A DNA stretch of 64,000 bases from JAAYXE01 sp964391195 (GCA_964391195.1 CAYMLG010000003.1:102645-166644); one strand, 5' to 3'. Positions 35,871-45,152 are shown, counted from the first letter of the stretch. A program made the numbers and translations. The notes: generated by a model from the sequence alone, not told the origin.

Positions 35871-36535
35871 TGCCCACCCCCTTGCCGGAGGCCGTGCTGC
35901 GGTCCGAAAGAATCTACCGCGGCCTGCTGAGATTTTACCCAAAAAGCCACCGCCAGGAATTCGGCGCCTGGATGACGCAGGTCTTCCGAGATCTCTGCCG
36001 GCAAGCTTACCACACCGAGGGCTATCGCGGGCTGATGAAAGTCTGGTTGCGTACATTTCCCGACCTGGCCTGGAGCGCGATCCAGGAGCACGAGTACGAG
36101 ATGAGGAGGTGGATGGTGGACAGCAGCAAATCTCACGATGGGGTCAATCCCCGCTGGGTGATAGGTTTATTGGTCTCGGCCAGCATCATCGCCCTGGGGG
36201 TGATCGGCAGCGTAGTGGTGCGCCAGGCCGGCGGCCCGGTCGCCGCGGCATTGGTCGTTGCAATCGGCACAAACCTGGCCGGCGCGCTGGTCTTCGACCT
36301 GTTCAGCCGCCGGGACGGCGCAGTGCTGGGGGCGATGGGGCTGCTGATGCTGCTCGGCACCCTGCCCCTGCTGTGGGTGCCCGATCAAGCGGCGTGGATG
36401 CGGGAAAACCCGATGACTTTTGGGGTGGTGATCCTCCTGGCGGGGTATGTGCGGCAGCGATACAGCCGGAACTGGCCGCTGTTCGCCGTGGGGCTGATCC
36501 TGGGCGCGGCGCATATCCTGATTTCGTTGTGGTGA
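35870..36535 (+). CDS. Membrane protein coupled to PadR
   Basis: 221 aa. Residues 1-85 are soluble (RIYRGLLRFYPKSHRQEFGAWMTQVFRDL), resembling the N-terminal domain of permease-associated proteins that follow PadR genes in Chloroflexota and Acidobacteriota. Then come about four to five membrane segments (100-220). It is probably the target of the PadR repressor. Substrate or function unknown. Confidence 0.75.
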   Translation: MPTPLPEAVLRSERIYRGLLRFYPKSHRQEFGAWMTQVFRDLCRQAYHTEGYRGLMKVWLRTFPDLAWSAIQEHEYEMRRWMVDSSKSHDGVNPRWVIGLLVSASIIALGVIGSVVVRQAGGPVAAALVVAIGTNLAGALVFDLFSRRDGAVLGAMGLLMLLGTLPLLWVPDQAAWMRENPMTFGVVILLAGYVRQRYSRNWPLFAVGLILGAAHILISLW

Positions 36536-36666
36536 GGCAAGGCGGACACTGTCACGGCAAAGGATGAGCAAGACGAGTGCAGTTCGCCCGTCAGCGCCAA
36601 TCCCGGAAGGACAGGCAGTACCGGTCACGGCCTGGCGAGGCGGGGGAGATGGACACTGCCTGAGAG

Positions 36667-37488
36667 TTAATTATCGACCACTTCAACCAGGCGGATCACC
36701 CAGCCTTCCGCTTCCCAACGGGATGGGTCTGCGTCGAGGATGTAGGTGAAGGCGTCTCCCGGCATGGGGCTCTCGCCGACCCAGTCGATGACTGGCTGGG
36801 CGTACGCCTGCCCGTTTAGCTCCACATGATAGGCGGCGTAGGGGTAGACGCCGCGAGGCGCCGGCCGGTAGCCGGTGGTCTCTCTGGCGGGAACGTCGCC
36901 AAATTCGATGCGCTCTTCGGGGAAGATGACGATGAGATTTTGGAGCGGGATGTCGCTTTGATTAATGATGCGGAGCTGCTGCTGCTGTGCCTGGCCAGTC
37001 ACTTGCAGATCCAGATCCAGGGATTGGCCAAACTCCTGAAGCCCGGCAACCACCTCCCGCGGCGGGAGGGTGAACAGGACGCCGGCAGAGGGAGCCTGGC
37101 CTAAGGCGGAGGCTTCTAACCAGAGGATGTGCTCATGCGGGGGGACCTGGCCCAGCACCGCTTTCAGCGCCTCGGCGCCCTGCACGGTGACCTTGACCCA
37201 GCCATCCCCGGTCAGTTGGTTCTCCTTCGAGGTAATCTCTTCCAGGGTTTTGTTGCGGTTGGTGCCGGTGATCAGCGTAAAGTACCAGAGGTCGTCTTCC
37301 TGCCAGGAATAGAGCTCATAACCCTTCATCGAACGGGGAAGCGGATTCTCAAAGATGAAGGAGGTCAAAGTGGGGGTCGGTGTGGGGGCCGAGGCCTCAG
37401 GCGCAGTGGATCCCCCCAGAACGCGGCTGCAGCCGGAGAGCAGGGCGAGCAGAAGAAGAACGGTGAGAATAATTGTGCCGCTTTTCAT
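36667..37488 (-). CDS. Putative lipoprotein of unknown function
   Basis: 273 aa. Lipobox LLSGC (Cys near 20) and a Pro/Thr linker, then a domain I do not recognise: YSWQEDDLWYFTLITGTNRNKTLEE near 60-85 and a C-terminal ARETTGYRPAPRGVYPYAAYHVELNG. ATG 37488 follows GGGGAA and overlaps the stop of the upstream PLDc_N-like gene (ATGA), so these are coupled. Confidence 0.72.
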   Translation of the reverse strand: MKSGTIILTVLLLLALLSGCSRVLGGSTAPEASAPTPTPTLTSFIFENPLPRSMKGYELYSWQEDDLWYFTLITGTNRNKTLEEITSKENQLTGDGWVKVTVQGAEALKAVLGQVPPHEHILWLEASALGQAPSAGVLFTLPPREVVAGLQEFGQSLDLDLQVTGQAQQQQLRIINQSDIPLQNLIVIFPEERIEFGDVPARETTGYRPAPRGVYPYAAYHVELNGQAYAQPVIDWVGESPMPGDAFTYILDADPSRWEAEGWVIRLVEVVDN

Positions 37489-37697
37489 TTCCCCGGGCGC
37501 ACGATCCAAAATGCGAGGGCGCCGGCGATTGGGACGAGAAGGATCACAGCCGCCCAGATCGCCCGCGCAGTCTCCGGCAGGTCCAGGCTGCGGAGCTGGA
37601 CCAGGGCCAGGACGGCCAGGACGAGCCAGCCGCCGATCAGCAGCAGGTTGAAAAGCTGGACGAGTAAGAAGCCTAAATTGAGTCCGAAAGGTTCCAT
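37485..37697 (-). CDS. Small PLDc_N-like membrane protein
   Basis: 70 aa with two membrane helices. LRSLDLPETARAIWAAVILLVPIAGALAFWIVRPGK is the PLD-nuclease N-terminal (PLDc_N) pattern, usually a membrane anchor and here free-standing. Its TGA overlaps the ATG of the lipoprotein gene. Confidence 0.8.
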   Translation of the reverse strand: MEPFGLNLGFLLVQLFNLLLIGGWLVLAVLALVQLRSLDLPETARAIWAAVILLVPIAGALAFWIVRPGK

Positions 37698-37734
37698 GGT
37701 GATGTCTGTACGAAAGCTGACTTCTTTTGCGATG

Positions 37735-37965
37735 TCAGGGTTTGGCTTGTTCCTGCGCTGGAATACCTGCCCGGATCAGCAGCCAGATGATCAACCCTAA
37801 TGGCCAGACGAGCAGCAGGACAAGCAGACCAACCAGCCAACCAGGCCGGCCGCGTGCGTCTGCATCGCGGGCAGCCCAAATGGCGCTCCAAAGAGGGATA
37901 CAGATTAGGAGGCTGATGAACAGGATGTAGACCAACTGGATAAGAAGCTGAGGAAAGCCTGTCAT
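37735..37965 (-). CDS. Small two-helix membrane protein
   Basis: 76 aa. Two hydrophobic helices flank a polar loop AIWAARDADARGRPGW; the style is like the PLDc_N or SHOCT-neighbour families. ATG 37965 has AAAGGA 9 nt upstream. It lies 37 nt upstream of the PLDc_N-like gene on the same strand, so the three genes probably form one operon. Function unknown. Confidence 0.65.
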   Translation of the reverse strand: MTGFPQLLIQLVYILFISLLICIPLWSAIWAARDADARGRPGWLVGLLVLLLVWPLGLIIWLLIRAGIPAQEQAKP

Positions 37966-38093
37966 ACTGCGGTCCTTTATATATAGACGCACGAGCGATG
38001 GGATGGGTTCCCTGCACGCCCGATCGTCGTTCAGGGTATCGTATTCCCGCGATTCAACTGTTTGAAAGGGGGAGCGAAAGCGCGATTATCCCC

Positions 38094-39503
38094 TTATCGA
38101 TCACCATGATCAGGAACGACCCAACTCACCTCCCAACTGCCCTCAACCGGGACGAAGATGGGCCCGAGTTGAAACTTGATGGGCTCATTGGGTATTTCCA
38201 CGAATTCAACCCAGGGTTTGAGCGGGCCAGGCCCAGAGCGGATAGTTTCCGGATGGTCACCGATGGGGTGGACCATCAGCCCGGACACACCTGGCTGTTT
38301 TTCAAAGCTGAAGATCAACCGGTATGTTTCATCCCTATGATTGCTAGCCAGGTGAACGCCAACCAGATGGATGCGAAACTCGGATGCCCGCAGAGTCTGA
38401 TCTAGCGACCAGGACTGGCCGGGGCGGGGGTCAGGGCCAGGATCGAAGGTGAATTGAGATCCAGGTCCTGCTTCTACTGCGCGGACGAGCTCGATCGGTC
38501 CGTTTAGATTTAAAGTATACGTCTCCCCTGGCATTAGATTCGTGGTTTCGAAAGTGACCAGGTTTGCATGATGGGAGTCATACTCAGGTCCAGTTAAGAA
38601 GGGGACGATTCGACCACCGGGGCCGATCAATTGGAGAGTGAAAGCCCAATCCCGGTCGAGCTCGCCCATCTCAACCGGCGTGTTCAGGCGAGCTCGAATG
38701 GCAGTTCTGGTCCCTACCTGGGCGAAGCTTTCTAGAGTAATCGAAATCCCCTGCGCTTCATCCCCGGTCACGGTCAGGGGGGCGGCCGGAGAGATACGCC
38801 GGTTGTGGCTGCCAGGCACTAAGGACAGATGAACCGACCAATCTTCAGGCGCGGCTCCAGAGGGAATGCCCGGGATCTGAGAAAACGACAGCACAGCTTC
38901 CATGCTATCTCGCGGCATAGGTCCGTAGATCAAATCGACGGCTAGCTGTTGAACATTCGAGAAATCGAGCGAATAGCCCTTCAGGTCGAGATCCGTCCCA
39001 TCCTGGAGACTCAGCCGCACCGGTCCGGTGGGTTCATCTACACCTTCTTGAGCAAGCTGCTGTAAATTACGGATCCCGATCACTCGTATCATGATCCGCG
39101 TCGTCTCAATATCAGCCACCACCTCATTCACCGTGATCGTCACGCCTTCCCGAGTAATACTGACCGGCGCAGGCAGGACTCGAACGGTCCCCGTGTCCTG
39201 CACAAACCCGACGCCGGGGAGATAACCGATCAACCACTGGAAAGATGCGAGCACGCGGTCAGGGCCAACTGCTGTGACAAAGATCATCAATACAAGGAGC
39301 AGTCCGGCTGCAACCAACATTAAGCGGCGGCCAATCGTGATCGGGGAACGCGAGCGTTCAGGCGGCACATTCTGGCCGGCCGCCCGGCTGCCCAGCCTGG
39401 CCAGCAGATCCTGTTCCAGGGTATTCAAAAAGGCTGCGGATGGCGTGTGGCGCTTATAGATCGCATACAAGTCGCGCTCCAGGGAGGGATTTTTCTCATT
39501 CAT
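38094..39503 (-). CDS. DUF4179-like membrane anti-sigma protein
   Basis: 469 aa. A cytoplasmic N-terminus (about 1-60), one membrane segment (68-86, LMLVAAGLLLVLMIFVTAV) and an extracytoplasmic beta-rich region. The stretch VLASFQWLIGYLPGVGFVQ followed by VRVLPAPVSITREGVTITV is the DUF4179 pattern. It begins one nt after the stop of an ECF sigma factor, the usual sigma/anti-sigma arrangement. It is a paralogue of the N-terminal part of the 1036-aa protein at 40432-43542. Confidence 0.75.
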   Translation of the reverse strand: MNEKNPSLERDLYAIYKRHTPSAAFLNTLEQDLLARLGSRAAGQNVPPERSRSPITIGRRLMLVAAGLLLVLMIFVTAVGPDRVLASFQWLIGYLPGVGFVQDTGTVRVLPAPVSITREGVTITVNEVVADIETTRIMIRVIGIRNLQQLAQEGVDEPTGPVRLSLQDGTDLDLKGYSLDFSNVQQLAVDLIYGPMPRDSMEAVLSFSQIPGIPSGAAPEDWSVHLSLVPGSHNRRISPAAPLTVTGDEAQGISITLESFAQVGTRTAIRARLNTPVEMGELDRDWAFTLQLIGPGGRIVPFLTGPEYDSHHANLVTFETTNLMPGETYTLNLNGPIELVRAVEAGPGSQFTFDPGPDPRPGQSWSLDQTLRASEFRIHLVGVHLASNHRDETYRLIFSFEKQPGVSGLMVHPIGDHPETIRSGPGPLKPWVEFVEIPNEPIKFQLGPIFVPVEGSWEVSWVVPDHGDR

Positions 39504-39504
39504 G

Positions 39505-40071
39505 TCAACTCTCCAACTGCTTGCGGAGTTTAATCAGCAGCCGGTGAACCTTTAATCTCAACCAGGCTTCATTCCGATTCAAAACCCGGGAAATCGTCCG
39601 GTATTCCAGCTCTGCAGCGAAGCGCAAACGCAGCAGTTCCTGGCTGGTCTCATCCAATGAAGAAATCGCCTGTCGCACTCTTTCGAGCCTCTCCTGCTCG
39701 ATGACCCCGGCCAATAAATCCGAGCCGCCAGCCAGGGTGTGCTCGAGGCTCTCAAGCGGAAACTCTTGGCGCTCCTGGCGCAGGAAATCAGCCACCCTAC
39801 GACGGGCAATGGTGAACAACCAGGCTGCGAAAAGGCCGCGAGGGGTATAGCCCGCCAACCCTTCGATCACCTGGGTAAAAACTACCGCAGTCAGATCTTC
39901 AGCTTCAGCGCGATTCCCAACTCTATTGTAGATATAGCGGAACAGGCGGGTGGCATAGCGCCGGTAAAGCACAGCAAAGGCCTGTGGGTTATATTGTGCC
40001 TCCTTTACCAGGTCGTCATCGGAAACGGAAATATCGTTTGAATCGGAGGTCACGACGAAGGAATCAAGCAA
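39505..40071 (-). CDS. ECF RNA polymerase sigma factor (copy 2)
   Basis: 188 aa with sigma2 (FAVLYRRYATRLFRYIYNRVGNRAEAEDLT, about 30-95) and sigma4 (DETSQELLRLRFAAELEYRTISRVLN, about 138-185). No ATG is available; TTG 40071 has GAGGA about 10 nt upstream and is used. Its membrane anti-sigma partner follows after one nt. It is similar in layout to the sigma gene at 43544-44128, suggesting duplication of the operon. Confidence 0.9.
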   Translation of the reverse strand: MLDSFVVTSDSNDISVSDDDLVKEAQYNPQAFAVLYRRYATRLFRYIYNRVGNRAEAEDLTAVVFTQVIEGLAGYTPRGLFAAWLFTIARRRVADFLRQERQEFPLESLEHTLAGGSDLLAGVIEQERLERVRQAISSLDETSQELLRLRFAAELEYRTISRVLNRNEAWLRLKVHRLLIKLRKQLES

Positions 40072-40163
40072 AGTATTTCCTCATATGTTCCAGCATTAAT
40101 AGCGCATCTCTATAACATATATCGAAGGAGCGGGAAAAATATTTCATTAATCATCGACACAGT

Positions 40164-40454
40164 TCATGGGCCGGAGATCGAGAAGTGCAGTTCCCACGGA
40201 CCGGTTACATATACCGTGACTCCTGCCAGGTCGACGACATATTTGCCAGGTAAAAAGTCCCATCCGCTGGGGGTGGATACATCCAACGAAACCCAGGCCT
40301 GCACCTCTTTAGCGCCGTCCGTTTGTCGCCCGACATGCCCATAGATCTTGCTCTCCCAATCCCAGGGATTGTGATAATCCTGCACACGGCTCACCGAACC
40401 GTCCGGCCGGGTGATCGCAGAGAAACGAATTTCATCTTTTACTCCACGAGACAA
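40164..40454 (-). pseudogene. Fragment of a DUF4179/DUF5643-type anti-sigma paralogue
   Basis: A 96-codon open frame without its own promoter or ribosome site, overlapping the end of the 1036-aa gene in another frame. Its end (YVVDLAGVTVYVTGPWELHFSI) resembles the repeat ends YALSGPWVVQVDLP and YPLAGPWVATVDLP of the neighbouring protein. I take it as a decayed remnant left by rearrangement of the two sigma/anti-sigma operons. Confidence 0.4.
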
Positions 40455-43400
40455 TCGGATCCTCGATCCAGGTCAGCGGGATCACTTCACAGGTGTCAGG
40501 CTGCACGAGGTAATTCGCCTGCTCATGTCCGTCCAGGGTCGCTTCGATGGCGGTCACCAGCAGCCAGCGCCCATCCGGGCTCCAGGCGGGGGCCGCCAGA
40601 ACGACGCCGTCCAAAATGGCGATCGGGCGCTTGCCGGAGCCGTCCAGGTCGGCCACGAAGAGGCCGTAGGCAGGCCGGCCGAAGACCTTCTCGGTAAAGG
40701 TCACGCGCAGACCGTCCGGCGAAGGCGGGCCGAAACCGCCCGGGCCGAAGCCGCCCGGACCTCCGCCGATCGTGAAATGATCGGTGATCGCCCCGGTATC
40801 CAGCTCGACTGTCTGCAGGGTGCTGCCATCCGCATCCTGAGTGCTCACCAGCAGCCCTTTCCCATCCGGCTTCCAGGCGAGCAGGGAGGTGGAAACGCCG
40901 GTGTTCGGGACTTTGCGCAGGCCGCTCCCATCCGGGCGGGCCACGTAGATCCCCTCCCCGCCGCGCTCAAAGGCGAGCCACTCCCCATCGGGGGACCAGA
41001 TCAGGTTGTATGCATGCTCCCCCGCCCAGGGCAGGAGGGTGTTTTGCCCGGAATCCAGGTCCGCCAGGTGCATGCCATCCGAGAAGCCATAGATCACCTG
41101 CCGCCCATCGGGGGACAGATCGGCCCAACTGCCGGAACCCACGGCGATCCGGTTGCTGCCATCCAGATCCGCCACATACAGAGTGGGGAAGTGGACTCCC
41201 GGGGCCGGTGGGCCGGAGAGCATCAGGCGTCCGTCCAGCCCGGGCGGCAGGGAGGCGGGTGAAGCGGGTTGGAGCTGGGCCAGTCGCTCGGCGGTCAGGC
41301 AGGCGGTGGGCTGAGGCAGGGGCGAGACGACCGGGCCGCCGGACTGCGGTAGGTCTACCGTTGCGACCCAGGGGCCGGCGAGGGGGTAGGAGATCTGAGC
41401 GATCTGGATGCGGCGCAGGCCGGTGGGCAGGTAATCGTAGTTGAAAGTCTGCCGGATCGTCCCCTGTTGGTCGGAGCCGCCGCTGCTGGTCAGCATGGCG
41501 CTGTGATTATCCGGATCCCATAAGGAGGCGGAAATGAGTTCGGCAGGATCGACGTGCAGGGTGAAAGACAGGCTGTAAGCACCCCCGGCCCCAACCGGCA
41601 AGGCGCTCAGGGCTGCGCTCGCCACCGTGACTCGGCGCCCGGCCACTTCCAGGGTTTGGTTCAGTTCCCAGGTCTGGCCCGGTTGGGGGTTGGGGCCCAG
41701 GTCCAGCTCGAAGGAAAGATCCACATCCTGCTGGATGGTGACTGCCGGCAAGGTCAGGGTGAGGGGGCCAGGGTGCTGCCTGGAGGCGGTGCGCACCGCC
41801 CAGATCAGGCGTTTCTCTGCATCGGGATCGCCGGCCGTTTCCCCCGGTTCAACCGGTTCAACGGAGACGGCACCCCCGGCGGCATCGACCACTTGCAGAT
41901 CGTACTCGCCGAACCCGGCCAGATCGAATCCAGAGTCTCGCCAGTCGAGGTTGCCCTGGAGCAGGTAGCCGCCGTCCAACTCCACCAGCTTCTCCACCTG
42001 GAACTGGATCCCATGCGGGTCTGCGTCTGGAGATGGAGTTGGCAGGACAGAGCCGTCAGAATGCGGAAGATCCACCTGCACAACCCAAGGACCTGATAGC
42101 GCATATCTGACGTCGCTTATCAGAATCCGGTGCAGACCGGTGGGGAGGTGATCGTATTTTATCGTCAGGAGGAAAGATCCCTGGAGATCTGAGCTGCCGC
42201 TGGTAGATAGTATGGACCTGGCGTAATCCGGGTCCGATAGGGAGACTCCGCCGAATTGATCCGGATCGACGTGCACGGTGAAAGCCAGCCCATAGGCCTG
42301 TTGCCCCCTGACGGAAGTGGCCTCGAGAACCACACTTGCAACCGTCACGGGCCGGCCGGCCACATCCAGAGTCTGGTTCAACTCCCAAATCTGGCCGAGT
42401 TGTGGGTCCGCGCCAAGATCCACTTCAAAAGGAACGTTGACATACTGCTCGACGCCGATGGCAGGCAAGGTTATAGTGAGCGGACCGGCATAGTTCTTTG
42501 AGGCGGTCTGTATCGTCCAGGCCCGCCGCTGATCAATGTTTGGATTATAGAGTTCATAATCAGCCTGAACCGGCTCTATAGGGACGGCTTGCCCGGCGGC
42601 ATCGCGCACCTGCAAGTATTCCGGATTGAAAAAAGCCTCAAAGAATTCTGTTTTCTGCCAATCCAGATATCCCTGGAGCAGGTAGCCGTCGTCCAACTCC
42701 ACCAGCTTCTCCACCTGGAACTGGATCCCGTGCGGCTGCGAGGCAGATGTGGGAGGGGGCAATGTGCTCGCTCCACCTGCCGGGGGCTGCGTAGGCGCCG
42801 GAACGGTTGGCGCCGGGGAAGCGGCGATCTCGATCACCGGCAGGAGCTGGAAATCGGGCGGGGCGGGCTGCAAGAGGAGATCGAAGACCCAGTTCTCAGG
42901 CGCAGCGCCGGGGCGGGTGTCATCCAGGCAGGGGAGCATGAATGAAATCCGGTCCGCCGTTTCGGGGATGGTCGGGAAGGTCCAGCGGGTGCGGTAGCCG
43001 CTCGGCCAGCCTTCCCCCTCCCCACCGGTCAGCGCCAATTCCAGACCCTCAGGCAAGGAGAGGAACGGGGAGCCCGCACAGCGCGGGGCGTCCTCCGCTC
43101 CAGGGCGGTGCTGCGGCCCCAGGCCCTCTACGGTGAAGATGACGGTCGTCCGCTGCGCATCGGCTATGACCTGCTCGACCGTCACCGTGACCCCATCCCG
43201 CTCCTGCTCCACCGGGGCGGCGAGCACCCGCAGCGAAGCGCCCTGCTCTACAAAGCCGATGCCGGGCAGGTAGCCCAACCAGCCGCGCACAGCGGCCAAC
43301 ACACGCTGCGGGCCGACGAGGACGAAGACGACCAGCAGCGCCAGCAGCAGGACGAAAGCCATCGCCCAGGCCGGCCTGGAGGCCAACGGCCGCCGCGAGG

Positions 43401-43542
43401 CCGGTTGCGGAGGAGGGGGGGCTTCGGCCAGGAGGCGCTGCTTCAGGGCCGACAGAAATTCCTGCTCGCCAGGGTCAGCCACCGCCATCGCCGCCTGAAT
43501 CTCCTGTTCGAACTGCGGGGGGAAAGGCGTGATCCGTTCCAT
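40432..43542 (-). CDS. Anti-sigma-like protein fused to repeats and a TolB-type beta-propeller
   Basis: 1036 aa. Cytoplasmic N-terminus (1-60), one membrane segment (about 63-82), a DUF4179-like domain (about 85-235) with LAAVRGWLGYLPGIGFVEQG, and two DUF5643-like repeats of about 240 residues that both begin HGIQFQVEKLVELD and contain LGQIWELNQTLDVAGR or PGQTWELNQTLEVAGR. The C-terminus is a PD40/TolB-like propeller (about 790-1030: LYVADLDGSNRIAVGSGSWADL, DLSPDGRQVIYGFSDG). ATG 43542 has GGAGGGG upstream and lies one nt after the stop of its ECF sigma factor. A membrane-spanning anti-sigma with a large sensor is inferred. Confidence 0.78.
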   Translation of the reverse strand: MERITPFPPQFEQEIQAAMAVADPGEQEFLSALKQRLLAEAPPPPQPASRRPLASRPAWAMAFVLLLALLVVFVLVGPQRVLAAVRGWLGYLPGIGFVEQGASLRVLAAPVEQERDGVTVTVEQVIADAQRTTVIFTVEGLGPQHRPGAEDAPRCAGSPFLSLPEGLELALTGGEGEGWPSGYRTRWTFPTIPETADRISFMLPCLDDTRPGAAPENWVFDLLLQPAPPDFQLLPVIEIAASPAPTVPAPTQPPAGGASTLPPPTSASQPHGIQFQVEKLVELDDGYLLQGYLDWQKTEFFEAFFNPEYLQVRDAAGQAVPIEPVQADYELYNPNIDQRRAWTIQTASKNYAGPLTITLPAIGVEQYVNVPFEVDLGADPQLGQIWELNQTLDVAGRPVTVASVVLEATSVRGQQAYGLAFTVHVDPDQFGGVSLSDPDYARSILSTSGSSDLQGSFLLTIKYDHLPTGLHRILISDVRYALSGPWVVQVDLPHSDGSVLPTPSPDADPHGIQFQVEKLVELDGGYLLQGNLDWRDSGFDLAGFGEYDLQVVDAAGGAVSVEPVEPGETAGDPDAEKRLIWAVRTASRQHPGPLTLTLPAVTIQQDVDLSFELDLGPNPQPGQTWELNQTLEVAGRRVTVASAALSALPVGAGGAYSLSFTLHVDPAELISASLWDPDNHSAMLTSSGGSDQQGTIRQTFNYDYLPTGLRRIQIAQISYPLAGPWVATVDLPQSGGPVVSPLPQPTACLTAERLAQLQPASPASLPPGLDGRLMLSGPPAPGVHFPTLYVADLDGSNRIAVGSGSWADLSPDGRQVIYGFSDGMHLADLDSGQNTLLPWAGEHAYNLIWSPDGEWLAFERGGEGIYVARPDGSGLRKVPNTGVSTSLLAWKPDGKGLLVSTQDADGSTLQTVELDTGAITDHFTIGGGPGGFGPGGFGPPSPDGLRVTFTEKVFGRPAYGLFVADLDGSGKRPIAILDGVVLAAPAWSPDGRWLLVTAIEATLDGHEQANYLVQPDTCEVIPLTWIEDPIVSWSKR

Positions 43543-43543
43543 G

Positions 43544-44128
43544 CTACCCCTCCTGCTGGCGGCCGTCTTGTAGGGCGGCATGCAACCGGGCCAGCAACCG
43601 GTATAGGGATTTCTTGACCGCGTCTTCTTTTTTGTTCAACAGCGAGGCCAGCTCGGCAAAGCCCAGGCCGGCCACGTAGCGCAGGCGCAGCAGTTCCTGC
43701 TCATCTTCACTGAGTTCACGGATCCGCTCCCTGAGCTCGAGGACGCGCTCGGTTTCGATCACCTGTGCGAGCGGGTCCGGGGGAGGATCTTGTGCAGGAT
43801 CGGGCACGGCTTTGAGGCGCAGACGGCTCTTGCGCAAGTGGTCCACATATTTGCTGCGGGCGATGGAGAACAGCCAGGCGGAAAAGTACCCGGAGTGTTT
43901 ATAACGCGGGAAGGCCTCGTAAGCGGCAAGGAAGGTCTGCGAGGTGAGGTCCCTGGCCTCCTCGACGTTCCCCAGGCGGCTCAACAAATAGCGGTAGATC
44001 GAGGCGGCGTAGCGGTCGTACAGGTCGCCGAACGCCCGCGGGTCCTGCCGGGCGGCGGCGACCTGGCCGGCCTCATCGTCGCTTTGGATCAGCGGGGGTG
44101 GATCTGCTTGGGTCTTGGGTGAGTGCAT
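43544..44128 (-). CDS. ECF RNA polymerase sigma factor (copy 1)
   Basis: 194 aa. Sigma2 at about 28-100 (FGDLYDRYAASIYRYLLSRLGNVEEARDLT, then FSAWLFSIARSKYVDHLRK) and sigma4 at about 135-185 (SEDEQELLRLRYVAGLGFAELASLL). It is followed after one nt by the large membrane protein that should hold it inactive. ATG 44128 has only a weak ribosome site. Confidence 0.93.
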   Translation of the reverse strand: MHSPKTQADPPPLIQSDDEAGQVAAARQDPRAFGDLYDRYAASIYRYLLSRLGNVEEARDLTSQTFLAAYEAFPRYKHSGYFSAWLFSIARSKYVDHLRKSRLRLKAVPDPAQDPPPDPLAQVIETERVLELRERIRELSEDEQELLRLRYVAGLGFAELASLLNKKEDAVKKSLYRLLARLHAALQDGRQQEG

Positions 44129-44321
44129 CGGTTTCGTTCCCGTCCCAGGGCTGGATGGAGTAGAGCTTTCTATGGGTTAAACGGACAGCCCGGGGAAAAG
44201 GGACAATTTCATGAGGGGTTGGTACCGCTTGGTTAAATGTCTGTAAAGCTGCGTACATATAATAATCGAGGAATGGGAGGAAAAAGTCACAATCAGATTT
44301 TTGAAATGACAAAGCCACATT

Positions 44322-44347
44322 TACACATGGATGTGTATGTGTATAAT
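44322..44347 (+). promoter_or_regulatory. VapBC promoter with operator palindrome
   Basis: Perfect inverted repeat TACACAT-GG-ATGTGTA (44322-44337), then TGTGTATAAT containing the -10 TATAAT (44342-44347). The palindrome lies in the promoter spacer, a typical site for ribbon-helix-helix antitoxin autorepression. Confidence 0.65.
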
Positions 44348-44365
44348 AGAAGGTGGAGGTAAACG

Positions 44366-44662
44366 ATGAGTGAAAATATGGTCCGCGCCCAGATATTGTT
44401 AAATCAAAAGCAGCGCCGAAAACTGGAAGAGATCGCCCGCCGGGAAGGGCGCAGCATCTCTGCCGTCACCCGGCAGGCGATTGATCTCGGCCTGGAGGCG
44501 ATGGAAAACGAGGCGGAGGTGTGGAAAAAACGAGCTCGCATCCTGTCAAATTTAAGAGCCCGGCGGGCGAAGCAGCCCTTTGAATACCACGGTGACTTGA
44601 TTGGAGAGGCGCGCCAGGAACGAGAGGATGAGATGAATCAAATATGGCGCGGCGAATCGTGA
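44366..44662 (+). CDS. Ribbon-helix-helix antitoxin (VapB-like)
   Basis: 98 aa. The N-terminal MVRAQILLNQKQRRKLEEIA followed by GRSISAVTRQAIDLGL is a CopG/Arc-type ribbon-helix-helix. The rest is a charged tail that would wrap the toxin. It overlaps the PIN-domain toxin gene by 19 nt and has GGAGG ahead of the ATG. Confidence 0.87.
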   Translation: MSENMVRAQILLNQKQRRKLEEIARREGRSISAVTRQAIDLGLEAMENEAEVWKKRARILSNLRARRAKQPFEYHGDLIGEARQEREDEMNQIWRGES

Positions 44663-45078
44663 TCGATGCCAGTGCTACCCTGGGCTTGTTTTTACGGCTC
44701 CCCTATTCGCCGGCTGTGGACCGGTGGATGCAAGCCTGGCGGGCAGAAGAGGCCAAGTTGTTTGTCCCTACCCTTTGGGAATATGAATGTCTCACCGGGC
44801 TGAGGCGAGCCGTTACCCTTAAGCTCATCTCAACACAGGAAGCGGAACGAATGGTGGAAGATCTGCTCAGATTGGAATTTCGCCGGACCGCACCAACGTT
44901 GGAACTCCACCGTTCTGCCTTGTATTGGGCCGGTCGAATCGGCCAATCGAAGTTTTACGATGCCCAATACCTGGCTTTAGCCGAGAGCCTGGAGGCCGAG
45001 TTCTGGACGGCCGACCAACGGCTCGTTAGGGCGCTCCAAGATCTGGGGGTGGATTGGGTTCACGGGATTTACCAATAG
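44644..45078 (+). CDS. PIN-domain toxin (VapC-like)
   Basis: 144-aa PIN-fold ribonuclease. The acidic residues are in place: Asp in VIDASATLGLF, Glu in TLWEYECLTGL, Asp in FYDAQYLALAE and Asp in FWTADQRL. With the overlapping RHH antitoxin it forms a type II toxin-antitoxin pair; VapC targets are usually tRNA or rRNA. Target here unknown. Confidence 0.9.
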   Translation: MARRIVIDASATLGLFLRLPYSPAVDRWMQAWRAEEAKLFVPTLWEYECLTGLRRAVTLKLISTQEAERMVEDLLRLEFRRTAPTLELHRSALYWAGRIGQSKFYDAQYLALAESLEAEFWTADQRLVRALQDLGVDWVHGIYQ

Positions 45079-45152
45079 GTGTGACACCCAGTGTCAGGCG
45101 CTTGTTAAAGCACAGCAAGACTTGGGGATAGAATAGGCGCATGGAATATAAA

